Assembly: GCF_032452875.1 (NCBI RefSeq)
Contig: NW_026893688.1
Span: 62,001-126,000 of the forward strand
Source of the DNA: Bos javanicus
Lineage: Eukaryota > Chordata > Mammalia > Artiodactyla > Bovidae
Reading direction: 5' to 3'
DNA length: 64,000 nt
The notes below the pieces were generated by a model that saw only the letters and a program-made list of their open reading frames with translations, was not told where the DNA came from and did no database searches. The position numbers and the translations under genes are program-made. Below, piece by piece: positions 1 through 11,058 of the stretch; the first letter of the stretch is position 1; every line of letters begins with the position of its first letter.

Positions 1-1575
1 CGTGACGCAGCAGGCTCTACACCCGTGACTGAGCAGACACAATTTGGGCAGCTCAGCAGACACCAATGGTGCAGCTCAGCAGACACAAATGGTGCAGCTC
101 AGCAGACACCAATCATGCAGCTCAGCAGGCAATTCTCATGGAGCTGAGCAGGCAGGAATCACTCAGCTCAGCAGGCAAAGATCAAGGAGCTGAGCAGGCA
201 CGAATCTCGCAGCTCAGCTGGCAAAAATCAAGGAGCTGAGCAGACTGCCATTAAGTGGCTAAGCAGACTCTAAACACGTGACTCAGCAGGCTTGACACCC
301 GTGACTGAGCACACACGAATCTTGCAGCCCAGCAGACAATACTCCTGGAGCTGAGCAGGCAGGAATCACGCAGCTCAGCAGACAGTAATCAAGGAGCTGA
401 GCAGGCACGAATCACGCAGCTCAGCAGGCAATAATCCTGGAGCTGAGCAAGCAGGAATCACGCAGCTCAGCAGGCAATAATCAAGAAGCAGAGCAGGCAG
501 GAATCAGGCAGCTCAGCAGCCAATAAGCAAGAAGCTAGCAGTCAGGAATCGCGCAGCTCAGCAGGCAATAATCATGGAGCTGAGCTGGCAGGAATCACGC
601 AACTCAGCAGGCAATACTCACGGACCTGAGCAGGCAGGAATCACGCAACTTAGCAGGCAATAATAATTGGAGCTGAAGGCTGTAATGAACTGGATAAGCA
701 GACTCTAATCACGTGATTCAGCCGGCTCCTCTCTGGGGACTGAGCAGGCACTTATTATGCAGCTCAGCAAGCAAAAATCATGGAGCTGAGCAAGCAGGAA
801 TCACGCAGCTCAGCAGGCAATAATCATGGAGCTGAGCAAACAGGAATCACGCAGCTCAGCATGCAATAATCAAGAAGCTGAGCAGGCAGGAATCACGCAG
901 CTCAGCAGGCAATAAATATGGAGCTGAGCAAGCAGGAATCACGCAGCTCAGCAGGCAATAATCAAGAAGCTGAGCAGGCAGGAATCACGCAGCTTAGCAG
1001 GCAATAATCATGGAGCTGAGCAGACTGTAATGAAGTGGCTAAGCAGACTCTAATCACGTCACTCAGCCGGCTCCTAACCCGGTCTTGAGCAGGCACTAAT
1101 CACGCAGCTGAGCAGGGACTAATCACACAGCTGATCAGGCACGAGTCAGGCAGCTGAGCAGGGATTAAGCATGCAGCTGAGCAAGCGCTAATCCCTTGAT
1201 TCAGCAGACCCTGATCACGTGACTGAGCAGGCCCTGATCACGTGGCTGAGCATGCACTGATCACGTGACTGAGCATGCACTGATCACGTGACTGAGAGGC
1301 ACTGATCACGTGACTGAGAGGCACTGATCACGTGACTGAGCATGCACTGATCACGTGACTGAGAGGCACTGATCACGTGACTGAGAGGCGCTGATCACGT
1401 GACTGACGCTGATCACGTGGCTATCATGCACTGATCACGTGCTTCAGGAGGCAATAATCAAAGAGCTGAGCAGGCACTAATCACTTGGCTAAGAGGGCAC
1501 TAATCACGGAGAGGAGCAGGAAATCGTCAAGGAGCTGAGCAAACTGTAATGAAGTGGTTAAGCAGACTCTAAACA
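1..1575. repeat. 1.5-kb satellite repeat, copy 1
   Basis: First copy of the composite repeat, taken to start at CGTGACGCAGCAGG. Bases 1-1210 are Pvu-type 46-bp dimers that alternate CAGCTCAGC with GAGCTGAGC; 806-851 is a clean dimer. Bases 1211-1440 are E-box monomers with CACGTG, and 1441-1575 is a Pvu-type tail. It carries the optional 46-bp dimer near 182-240 and the optional 23-bp ACAAATGGTG monomer near 75-100. Its E-box block has a shortened monomer near 1400, where GACTGACGCTGATC replaces a longer spacer. The start phase is arbitrary, because the array continues beyond the window. Confidence 0.9.
1211..1440. repeat. E-box monomer block inside 1.5-kb copy 1
   Basis: About ten 22/23-bp units of the form CTGATCACGTGACTGAG followed by AGGCA, AGGCG or CATGCA. 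These are intermediate between the Pvu type (GAGCAGG) and the Sau type (GATCATG). Equivalent blocks lie at 2717-2950, 4296-4550, 5851-6106, 7406-7639 and 8984-9238. Their unit number varies, which explains part of the length difference between copies. Confidence 0.85.
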
Positions 1576-3085
1576 CGTGACGCAGCAGGCTCTACACCCG
1601 TGACTGAGCAGACACAATTTGGGCAGCTCAGCAGACACCAATGGTGCAGCTCAGCAGACACCAATCATGCAGCTCAGCAGGCAATACTCATGGAGCTGAG
1701 CAGGCAGGAATCACTCAGCTCAGCAGGCAAAGATCAAGGAGCTGAGCAGACTGCCATAAAGTGGCTAAGCAGACTCTAAACACGTGACTCAGCAGGCTTG
1801 ACACCCGTGACTGAGCACACACGAATCTTGCAGCCCAGCAGACAATACTCCTGGAGCTGAGCAGGCAGGAATCACGCAGCTCAGCGGACAGTAATCAAGG
1901 AGCTGAGCGGGCACGAATCACGCAGCTCAGCAGGCAATAATCCTGGAGCTGAGCAAGCAGGAATCACGCAGCTCAGCAGGCAATAATCAAGAAGCAGAGC
2001 AGGCAGGAATCAGGCAGCTCAGCAGCCAATAAGCAAGAAGCTAGCAGTCAGGAATCGCGCAGCTCAGCAGGCAATAATCATGGAGCTGAGCTGGCAGGAA
2101 TCACGCAACTCAGCAGGCAATACTCACGGACCTGAGCAGGCAGGAATCACGCAACTTAGCAGGCAATAATAATTGGAGCTGAAGGCTGTAATGAACTGGA
2201 TAAGCAGACTCTAATCACGTGATTCAGCCGGCTCCTCTCTGGGGACTGAGCAGGCACTTATTATGCAGCTCAGCAAGCAAAAATCATGGAGCTGAGCAAG
2301 CAGGAATCACGCAGCTCAGCAGGCAATAATCATGGAGCTGAGCAAACAGGAATCACGCAGCTCAGCATGCAATAATCAAGAAGCTGAGCAGGCAGGAATC
2401 ACGCAGCTCAGCAGGCAATAAATATGGAGCTGAGCAAGCAGGAATCACGCAGCTCAGCAGGCAATAATCAAGAAGCTGAGCAGGCAGGAATCACGCAGCT
2501 TAGCAGGCAATAATCATGGAGCTGAGCAGACTGTAATGAAGTGGCTAAGCAGACTCTAATCACGTCACTCAGCCGGCTCCTAACCCGGTCTTGAGCAGGC
2601 ACTAATCACGCAGCTGAGCAGGGACTAATCACACAGCTGATCAGGCACGAGTCAGGCAGCTGAGCAGGGATTAAGCATGCAGCTGAGCAAGCGCTAATCC
2701 CTTGATTCAGCAGACCCTGATCACGTGACTGAGCAGGCCCTGATCACGTGGCTGAGCATGCACTGATCACGTGACTGAGCAGGCACTGATCACGTGACTG
2801 AGAGGCACTGATCACGTGACTGAGCATGCACTGATCACGTGACTGAGAGGCACTGATCACGTGACTGAGAGGCGCTGATCACGTGACTGAGGGGCGCTGA
2901 TCACGTGACTGAGAGGCGCTGATCACGTGGCTATCATGCACTGATCACGTGCTTCAGGAGGCAATAATCAAAGAGCTGAGCAGGCACTAATCACTTGGCT
3001 AAGAGGGCACTAATCACGGAGAGGAGCAGGAAATCGTCAAGGAGCTGAGCAAACTGTAATGAAGTGGTTAAGCAGACTCTAAACA
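1576..3085. repeat. 1.5-kb satellite repeat, copy 2
   Basis: At 1510 bp this is the shortest complete copy. It lacks both the 46-bp optional dimer and the 23-bp ACAAATGGTG monomer. It has private changes such as CAGCGGACAG and GAGCGGGCACG near 1883-1917 and CCATAAAG instead of CCATTAAG near 1753. Otherwise it follows copy 1 base for base over long stretches. Confidence 0.9.
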
Positions 3086-4686
3086 CGTGACGCAGCAGGC
3101 TCTACACCCGTGACTGAGCAGACACAATTTGGGCAGCTCAGCAGACACCAATGGTGCAGCTCAGCAGACACAAATGGTGCAGCTCAGCAGACACCAATCA
3201 TGCAGCTCAGCAGGCAATACTCATGGAGCTGAGCAGGCAGGAATCACTCAGCTCAGCAGGCAAAGATCAAGGAGCTGAGCAGGCACGAATCTCGCAGCTC
3301 AGCTGGCAAAAATCAAGGAGCTGAGCAGACTGCCATTAAGTGGCTAAGCAGACTCTAAACACGTGACTCAGCAGGCTTGACACCCGTGACTGAGCACACA
3401 CGAATCTTGCAGCCCAGCAGACAATACTCCTGGAGCTGAGCAGGCAGGAATCACGCAGCTCAGCAGACAGTAATCAAGGAGCTGAGCAGGCACGAATCAC
3501 GCAGCTCAGCAGGCAATAATCCTGGAGCTGAGCAAGCAGGAATCACGCAGCTCAGCAGGCAATAATCAAGAAGCAGAGCAGGCAGGAATCAGGCAGCTCA
3601 GCAGCCAATAAGCAAGAAGCTAGCAGTCAGGAATCGCGCAGCTCAGCAGGCAATAATCATGGAGCTGAGCTGGCAGGAATCACGCAACTCAGCAGGCAAT
3701 ACTCACGGACCTGAGCAGGCAGGAATCACGCAACTTAGCAGGCAATAATAATTGGAGCTGAAGGCTGTAATGAACTGGATAAGCAGACTCTAATCACGTG
3801 ATTCAGCCGGCTCCTCTCTGGGGACTGAGCAGGCACTTATTATGCAGCTCAGCAAGCAAAAATCATGGAGCTGAGCAAGCAGGAATCACGCAGCTCAGCA
3901 GGCAATAATCATGGAGCTGAGCAAACAGGAATCACGCAGCTCAGCATGCAATAATCAAGAAGCTGAGCAGGCAGGAATCACGCAGCTCAGCAGGCAATAA
4001 ATATGGAGCTGAGCAAGCAGGAATCACGCAGCTCAGCAGGCAATAATCAAGAAGCTGAGCAGGCAGGAATCACGCAGCTTAGCAGGCAATAATCATGGAG
4101 CTGAGCAGACTGTAATGAAGTGGCTAAGCAGACTCTAATCACGTCACTCAGCCGGCTCCTAACCCGGTCTTGAGCAGGCACTAATCACGCAGCTGAGCAG
4201 GGACTAATCACACAGCTGATCAGGCACGAGTCAGGCAGCTGAGCAGGGATTAAGCATGCAGCTGAGCAAGCGCTAATCCCTTGATTCAGCAGACCCTGAT
4301 CACGTGACTGAGCAGGCCCTGATCACGTGGCTGAGCATGCACTGATCACGTGACTGAGCATGCACTGATCACGTGACTGAGAGGCACTGATCACGTGACT
4401 GAGAGGCACTGATCACGTGACTGAGCATGCACTGATCACGTGACTGAGAGGCACTGATCACGTGACTGAGAGGCGCTGATCACGTGACTGAGGGGCGCTG
4501 ATCACGTGACTGAGAGGCGCTGATCACGTGGCTATCATGCACTGATCACGTGCTTCAGGAGGCAATAATCAAAGAGCTGAGCAGGCACTAATCACTTGGC
4601 TAAGAGGGCACTAATCACGCAGAGGAGCAGGAAATCGTCAAGGAGCTGAGCAAACTGTAATGAAGTGGTTAAGCAGACTCTAAACA
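3086..4686. repeat. 1.5-kb satellite repeat, copy 3
   Basis: At 1601 bp this is the longest copy. It carries both optional monomer insertions and the fullest E-box block (4296-4550). It shares ATCACGCAGAGGAGC near 4613-4627 with copy 4, where copies 1, 2, 5 and 6 have ATCACGGAGAGGAGC. Copies 3 and 4 are therefore probably sisters. Confidence 0.9.
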
Positions 4687-6241
4687 CGTGACGCAGCAGG
4701 CTCTACACCCGTGACTGAGCAGACACAATTTGGGCAGCTCAGCAGACACCAATGGTGCAGCTCAGCAGACACAAATGGTGCAGCTCAGCAGACACCAATC
4801 ATGCAGCTCAGCAGGCAATACTCATGGAGCTGAGCAGGCAGGAATCACTCAGCTCAGCAGGCAAAGATCAAGGAGCTGAGCAGACTGCCATTAAGTGGCT
4901 AAGCAGACTCTAAACACGTGACTCAGCAGGCTTGACACCCGTGACTGAGCACACACGAATCTTGCAGCCCAGCAGACAATACTCCTGGAGCTGAGCAGGC
5001 AGGAATCACGCAGCTCAGCAGACAGTAATCAAGGAGCTGAGCAGGCACGAATCACGCAGCTCAGCAGGCAATAATCCTGGAGCTGAGCAAGCAGGAATCA
5101 CGCAGCTCAGCAGGCAATAATCAAGAAGCAGAGCAGGCAGGAATCAGGCAGCTCAGCAGCCAATAAGCAAGAAGCTAGCAGTCAGGAATCGCGCAGCTCA
5201 GCAGGCAATAATCATGGAGCTGAGCTGGCAGGAATCACGCAACTCAGCAGGCAATACTCACGGACCTGAGCAGGCAGGAATCACGCAACTTAGCAGGCAA
5301 TAATAATTGGAGCTGAAGGCTGTAATGAACTGGATAAGCAGACTCTAATCACGTGATTCAGCCGGCTCCTCTCTGGGGACTGAGCAGGCACTTATTATGC
5401 AGCTCAGCAAGCAAAAATCATGGAGCTGAGCAAGCAGGAATCACGCAGCTCAGCAGGCAATAATCATGGAGCTGAGCAAACAGGAATCATGCAGCTCAGC
5501 ATGCAATAATCAAGAAGCTGAGCAGGCAGGAATCACGCAGCTCAGCAGGCAATAAATATGGAGCTGAGCAAGCAGGAATCACGCAGCTCAGCAGGCAATA
5601 ATCAAGAAGCTGAGCAGGCAGGAATCACGCAGCTTAGCAGGCAATAATCATGGAGCTGAGCAGACTGTAATGAAGTGGCTAAGCAGACTCTAATCACGTC
5701 ACTCAGCCGGCTCCTAACCCGGTCTTGAGCAGGCACTAATCACGCAGCTGAGCAGGGACTAATCACACAGCTGATCAGGCACGAGTCAGGCAGCTGAGCA
5801 GGGATTAAGCATGCAGCTGAGCAAGCGCTAATCCCTTGATTCAGCAGACCCTGATCACGTGACTGAGCAGGCCCTGATCACGTGGCTGAGCATGCACTGA
5901 TCACGTGACTGAGCATGCACTGATCACGTGACTGAGAGGCACTGATCACGTGACTGAGAGGCACTGATCACGTGACTGAGCATGCACTGATCACGTGACT
6001 GAGAGGCACTGATCACGTGACTGAGAGGCGCTGATCACGTGACTGAGGGGCGCTGATCACGTGACTGAGAGGCGCTGATCACGTGGCTATCATGCACTGA
6101 CCACGTGCTTCAGGAGGCAATAATCAAAGAGCTGAGCAGGCACTAATCACTTGGCTAAGAGGGCACTAATCACGCAGAGGAGCAGGAAATCGTCAAGGAG
6201 CTGAGCAAACTGTAATGAAGTGGTTAAGTAGACTCTAAACA
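4687..6241. repeat. 1.5-kb satellite repeat, copy 4
   Basis: 1555 bp, exactly 46 bp shorter than copy 3, because the 46-bp dimer between GATCAAGGAGCTGAGC and AGACTGCC is absent. The 23-bp ACAAATGGTG monomer is retained. Private changes include GGAATCATGCAG near 5484 and TTAAGTAGACTC near 6224. Confidence 0.9.
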
Positions 6242-7773
6242 CGTGACGCAGCAGGCTCTACACCCGTGACTGAGCAGACACAATTTGGGCAGCTCAGCAG
6301 ACACCAATGGTGCAGCTCAGCAGACACAAATGGTGCAGCTCAGCAGACACCAATCATGCAGCTCAGCAGGCAATACTCATGGAGCTGAGCAGGCAGGAAT
6401 CACTCAGCTCAGCAGGCAAAGATCAAGGAGCTGAGCAGACTGCCATTAAGTGGCTAAGCAGACTCTAAACACGTGACTCAGCAGGCTTGACACCCGTGAC
6501 TGAGCACACACGAATCTTGCAGCCCAGCAGACAATACTCCTGGAGCTGAGCAGGCAGGAATCACGCAGCTCAGCAGACAGTAATCAAGGAGCTGAGCAGG
6601 CACGAATCACGCAGCTCAGCAGGCAATAATCCTGGAGCTGAGCAAGCAGGAATCACGCAGCTCAGCAGGCAACAATCAAGAAGCAGAGCAGGCAGGAATC
6701 AGGCAGCTCAGCAGCCAATAAGCAAGAAGCTAGCAGTCAGGAATCGCGCAGCTCAGCAGGCAATAATCATGGAGCTGAGCTGGCAGGAATCACGCAACTC
6801 AGCAGGCAATACTCACGGACCTGAGCAGGCAGGAATCACGCAACTTAGCAGGCAATAATAATTGGAGCTGAAGGCTGTAATGAACTGGATAAGCAGACTC
6901 TAATCACGTGATTCAGCCGGCTCCTCTCTGGGGACTGAGCAGGCACTTATTATGCAGCTCAGCAAGCAAAAATCATGGAGCTGAGCAAGCAGGAATCACG
7001 CAGCTCAGCAGGCAATAATCATGGAGCTGAGCAAACAGGAATCACGCAGCTCAGCATGCAACAATCAAGAAGCTGAGCAGGCAGGAATCACGCAGCTCAG
7101 CAGGCAATAAATATGGAGCTGAGCAAGCAGGAATCACGCAGCTCAGCAGGCAATAATCAAGAAGCTGAGCAGGCAGGAATCACGCAGCTTAGCAGGCAAT
7201 AATCATGGAGCTGAGCAGACTGTAATGAAGTGGCTAAGCAGACTCTAATCACGTCACTCAGCCGGCTCCTAACCCGGTCTTGAGCAGGCACTAATCACGC
7301 AGCTGAGCAGGGACTAATCACACAGCTGATCAGGCACGAGTCAGGCAGCTGAGCAGGGATTAAGCATGCAGCTGAGCAAGCGCTAATCCCTTGATTCAGC
7401 AGACCCTGATCACGTGACTGAGCGGGCCCTGATCACGTGGCTGAGCATGCACTGATCACGTGACTGAGAGGCACTGATCACGTGCCTGAGAGGCACTGAT
7501 CACGTGACTGAGCATGCACTGATCACGTGACTGAGAGGCACTGATCACGTGACTGAGAGGCGCTGATCACGTGACTGAGGGGCGCTGATCACGTGACTGA
7601 GAGGCGCTGATCACGTGGCTATCATGCACTGATCACGTGCTTCAGGAGGCAATAATCAAAGAGCTGAGCAGGCACTAATCACTTGGCTAAGAGGGCACTA
7701 ATCACGGAGAGGAGCAGGAAATCGTCAAGGAGCTGAGCAAACTGTAATGAAGTGGTTAAGCAGACTCTAAACA
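6242..7773. repeat. 1.5-kb satellite repeat, copy 5
   Basis: 1532 bp, exactly 23 bp shorter than copy 4, through loss of one E-box monomer near 7450. It shares the rare CACGTGCCTGAGAGG unit (about 7480) with copy 6. It has CAACAATC in place of CAATAATC at two places (about 6670 and 7060). Confidence 0.9.
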
Positions 7774-9372
7774 CGTGACGCAGCAGGCTCTACACCGGTG
7801 ACTGAGCAGACACAATTTGGGCAGCTCAGCAGACACCAATGGTTCAGCTCAGCAGACACAAATGGTGCAGCTCAGCAGACACCAATCATGCAGCTCAGCA
7901 GGCAATACTCATGGAGCTGAGCAGGCAGGAATCACTCAGCTCAGCAGGCAAAGATCAAGGAGCTGAGCAGGCACGAATCTCGCAGCTCAGCTGGCAAAAA
8001 TCAAGGAGCTGAGCAGACTGCCATTAAGTGGCTAATCAGACTCTAAACACGTGACTCAGCAGGCTTGACACCCGTGACTGAGCACACACGAATCTTGCAG
8101 CCCAGCAGACAATACTCCTGGAGCTGAGCAGGCAGGAATCACGCAGCTCAGCAGACAGTAATCAAGGAGCTGAGCAGGCACGAATCACGCAGCTCAGCAG
8201 GCAATAATCCTGGAGCTGAGCAAGCAGGAATCACGCAGCTCAGCAGGCAATAATCAAGAAGCAGAGCAGGCAGGAATCAGGCAGCTCAGCAGCCAATAAG
8301 CAAGAAGCTAGCAGTCAGGAATCGCGCAGCTCAGCAGGCAATAATCATGGAGCTGAGCTGGCAGGAATCACGCAACTCAGCAGGCAATACTCACGGACCT
8401 GAGCAGGCAGGAATCACGCAACTTAGCAGGCAATAATAATTGGAGCTGAAGGCTGTAATGAACTGGATAAGCAGACTCTAATCACGTGATTCATCCGGCT
8501 CCTCTCTTGGGACTGAGCAGGCACTTATTTTGCAGCTCAGCAAGCAAAAATCATGGAGCTGAGCAAGCAGGAATCACGCAGCTCAGCAGGCAATAATCAT
8601 GGAGCTGAGCAAACAGGAATCACGCAGCTCAGCATGCAATAATCAAGAAGCTGAGCAGGCAGGAATCACGCAGCTCAGCAGGCAATAAATATGGAGCTGA
8701 GCAAGCAGGAATCACGCAGCTCAGCAGGCAATAATCAAGAAGCTGAGCAGGCAGGAATCACGCAGCTTAGCAGGCAATAATCATGGAGCTGAGCAGACTG
8801 TAATGAAGTGGCTAAGCAGACTCTAATCACGTCACTCAGCCGGCTCCTAACCCGGTCTTGAGCAGGCACTAATCACGCAGCTGAGCAGGGACTAATCACA
8901 CAGCTGATCAGGCACGAGTCAGGCAGCTGAGCAGGGATTAAGCATGCAGCTGAGCAAGCGCTAATCCCTTGATTCAGCAGACCCTGATCACGTGACTGAG
9001 CAGGCCCTGATCACGTGGCTGAGCATGCACTGATCACGTGACTGAGCATGCACTGATCACGTGACTGTGAGGCACTGATCACGTGCCTGAGAGGCACTGA
9101 TCACGTGACTGAGCATGCACTGATCACGTGACTGAGAGGCACTGATCACGTGACTGAGAGGCGCTGATCACGTGACTGAGGCGCTGATCACGTGACTGAG
9201 AGGCGCTGATCACGTGGCTATCATGCACTGATCACGTGCTTCAGGAGGCAATAATCAAAGAGCTGAGCAGGCACTAATCACTTGGCTAAGAGGGCACTAA
9301 TCACGGAGAGGAGCAGGAAATCGTCAAGGAGCTGAGCAAACTGTAATGAAGTGGTTAAGCAGACTCTAAACA
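7774..9372. repeat. 1.5-kb satellite repeat, copy 6
   Basis: 1599 bp. It carries the optional 46-bp dimer near 7958-8010, as copies 1 and 3 do, but shares the CACGTGCCTGAG E-box variant with copy 5. Markers are therefore shuffled between copies. It has several private substitutions, such as GGTTCAGC near 7852, GCTAATCAGAC near 8032, CATCCGGC near 8493 and TATTTTGCAG near 8525. Confidence 0.9.
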
Positions 9373-10281
9373 CGTGACGCAGTAGGCTCTACACCCGTGA
9401 CTGAGCAGACACAATTTGGGCAGCTCAGCAGACACCAATGGTGCAGCTCAGCAGACACAAATGGTGCAGCTCAGCAGACACCAATCATGCAGCTCAGCAG
9501 GCAATACTCATGGAGCTGAGCAGGCAGGAATCACTCAGCTCAGCAGGCAAAGATCAAGGAGCTGAGCAGACTGCCATTAAGTGGCTAAGCAGACTCTAAA
9601 CACGTGACTCAGCAGGCTTGACACCTGTGACTGAGCACACACGAATCTTGCAGCCCAGCAGACAATACTCCTGGAGCTGAGCAGGCAGGAATCACGCAGC
9701 TCAGCAGACAGTAATCAAGGAGCTGAGCAGGCACGAATCACGCAGCTCAGCAGGCAATAATCCTGGAGCTGAGCAAGCAGGAATCACGCAGCTCAGCAGG
9801 CAATAATCAAGAAGCAGAGCAGGCAGGAATCAGGCAGCTCAGCAGCCAATAAGCAAGAAGCTAGCAGTCAGGAATCGCGCAGCTCAGCAGGCAATAATCA
9901 TGGAGCTGAGCTGGCAGGAATCACGCAACTCAGCAGGCAATACTCACGGACCTGAGCAGGCAGGAATCACGCAACTTAGCAGGCAATAATAATTGGAGCT
10001 GAAGGCTGTAATGAACTGGATAAGCAGACTCTAATCACGTGATTCAGCCGGCTCCTCTCTGAGGACTGAGCAGGCACTTATTATGCAGCTCAGCAAGCAA
10101 AAATCATGGAGCTGAGCAAGCAGGAATCACGCAGCTCAGCAGGCAATAATCATGGAGCTGAGCAAACAGGAATCACGCAGCTCAGCATGCAATAATCAAG
10201 AAGCTGAGCAGGCAGGAATCACGCAGCTCAGCAGGCAATAAATATGGAGCTGAGCAAGCAGGAATCACGCAGCTCAGCAGG
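9373..10281. repeat. 1.5-kb satellite repeat, copy 7, truncated
   Basis: Only the first 0.9 kb of the repeat is present. It follows the other copies through the GGCAATAAATATGG dimer near 10236. Where they continue with GCAATAATCAAGAAG, it switches to GCAATTGTCATGCAGATG. That motif is otherwise seen only in the downstream blocks of the long array. It lacks the 46-bp dimer and has private changes such as AGTAGGCTC near 9381 and CTCTGAGGACTG near 10057. Confidence 0.88.
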
Positions 10282-10878
10282 CAATTGTCATGCAGATGAG
10301 CCGGCAGGAATCACGCAGCTCAGCTGGCAATTGTCATGCAGATGAGCCGGCAGGAATCACGCAGCTGAGCAGGCCCTAATCACGTGACTCTGCAGGCACT
10401 GATCACGTGGCTGATCAAGCCAGATCACGTGACTGAGCATGCACTGATGACCTGGCTGATCGGGCACTGTTCACATGGCTCATCATGCACTGATCACGTG
10501 TTTATCAGGCAATGATCAGTGACTGACAGGCGCTGATCATGGGACTGTGCACGGACTGATCACGTGGCTATCATGCACTGATCACGTGACTGCGCATGCA
10601 CTGATGACGTGGCTGTTAGGGCACTGATCACGTGTTTATCAGGCAGTGATCAGTGACTGACAGGCGCTGATCAGGGACTGTGCACTCACTGATCAGGTGG
10701 CTGATCAGGAACTGATCACCTGACCGTGCATGCAGTGATCACGTGGCTGGTCGTTCACTGATCACGTGTTTATCATACGGTGATCACGTGACTGAGAGGC
10801 GCTGATCACGTGACTGTGCCATCAGTGATCACGTGGCTGATCAGGAACTGATATCGTGAGTGAGCATGCACTGATCAT
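10282..10878. repeat. Degenerate transition zone between the two satellite domains
   Basis: It begins with two near-identical 46-bp Pvu-type units carrying CAATTGTCATGCAGATGAGC (about 10282-10370). It then passes into irregular Sau-type monomers with many private substitutions and indels: CTGATCGGGCACTG, TTTATCAGGC, GACAGGCGCTGATC. A segment starting TTTATCAGGCA at 10501 recurs at 10635, a local 134-bp duplication of about six monomers. Boundaries are approximate. Confidence 0.75.
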
Positions 10879-11058
10879 GTGCCGGGAGCCGGGGAGGCAT
10901 TCCACTCTGGACAAAGGTCATGAGGAAGGAGGCTCGGCATTCGCAAACGCGGGATCGAGCCTCAGGAGTCCACCCGGATATTCTCGAGCATCTCCCCCCA
11001 AAAGAACCGCAGTCTGCCTACTGTATTGCTTTGTGCTCTCACCTCTGATTTCACTGGT
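10879..11058. mobile_element. Non-satellite insert, probable ruminant ERV LTR fragment
   Basis: This is the only stretch in the window not made of 22/23-bp monomers. It begins TGCCGGGAGCCGGGG, has a C-rich centre (CATCTCCCCCCAAAAG near 10989) and a T-rich end (TGTATTGCTTTGTGCTC near 11020). Satellite resumes at about 11059 with GGCTGGTCATGC. TGCCGGGAGCC and the GCAGTCTGCCTACTG stretch remind me of ruminant endogenous-retrovirus LTRs. This is from memory and untested. At about 180 bp it would be partial. No polyadenylation signal, primer-binding site or gag/pol reading frame is present. A target-site duplication cannot be judged because the flanks are repeats. Confidence 0.4.

Noticed and set aside
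10939..10954. Possible CENP-B box in the insert (TTCGCAAACGCGGG)
   Set aside because: The spacing is TTCG-N3-A-N2-CGGG, one base shorter than the required TTCG-N4-A-N2-CGGG. It is a single occurrence outside the satellite. No box was seen in the repeats.
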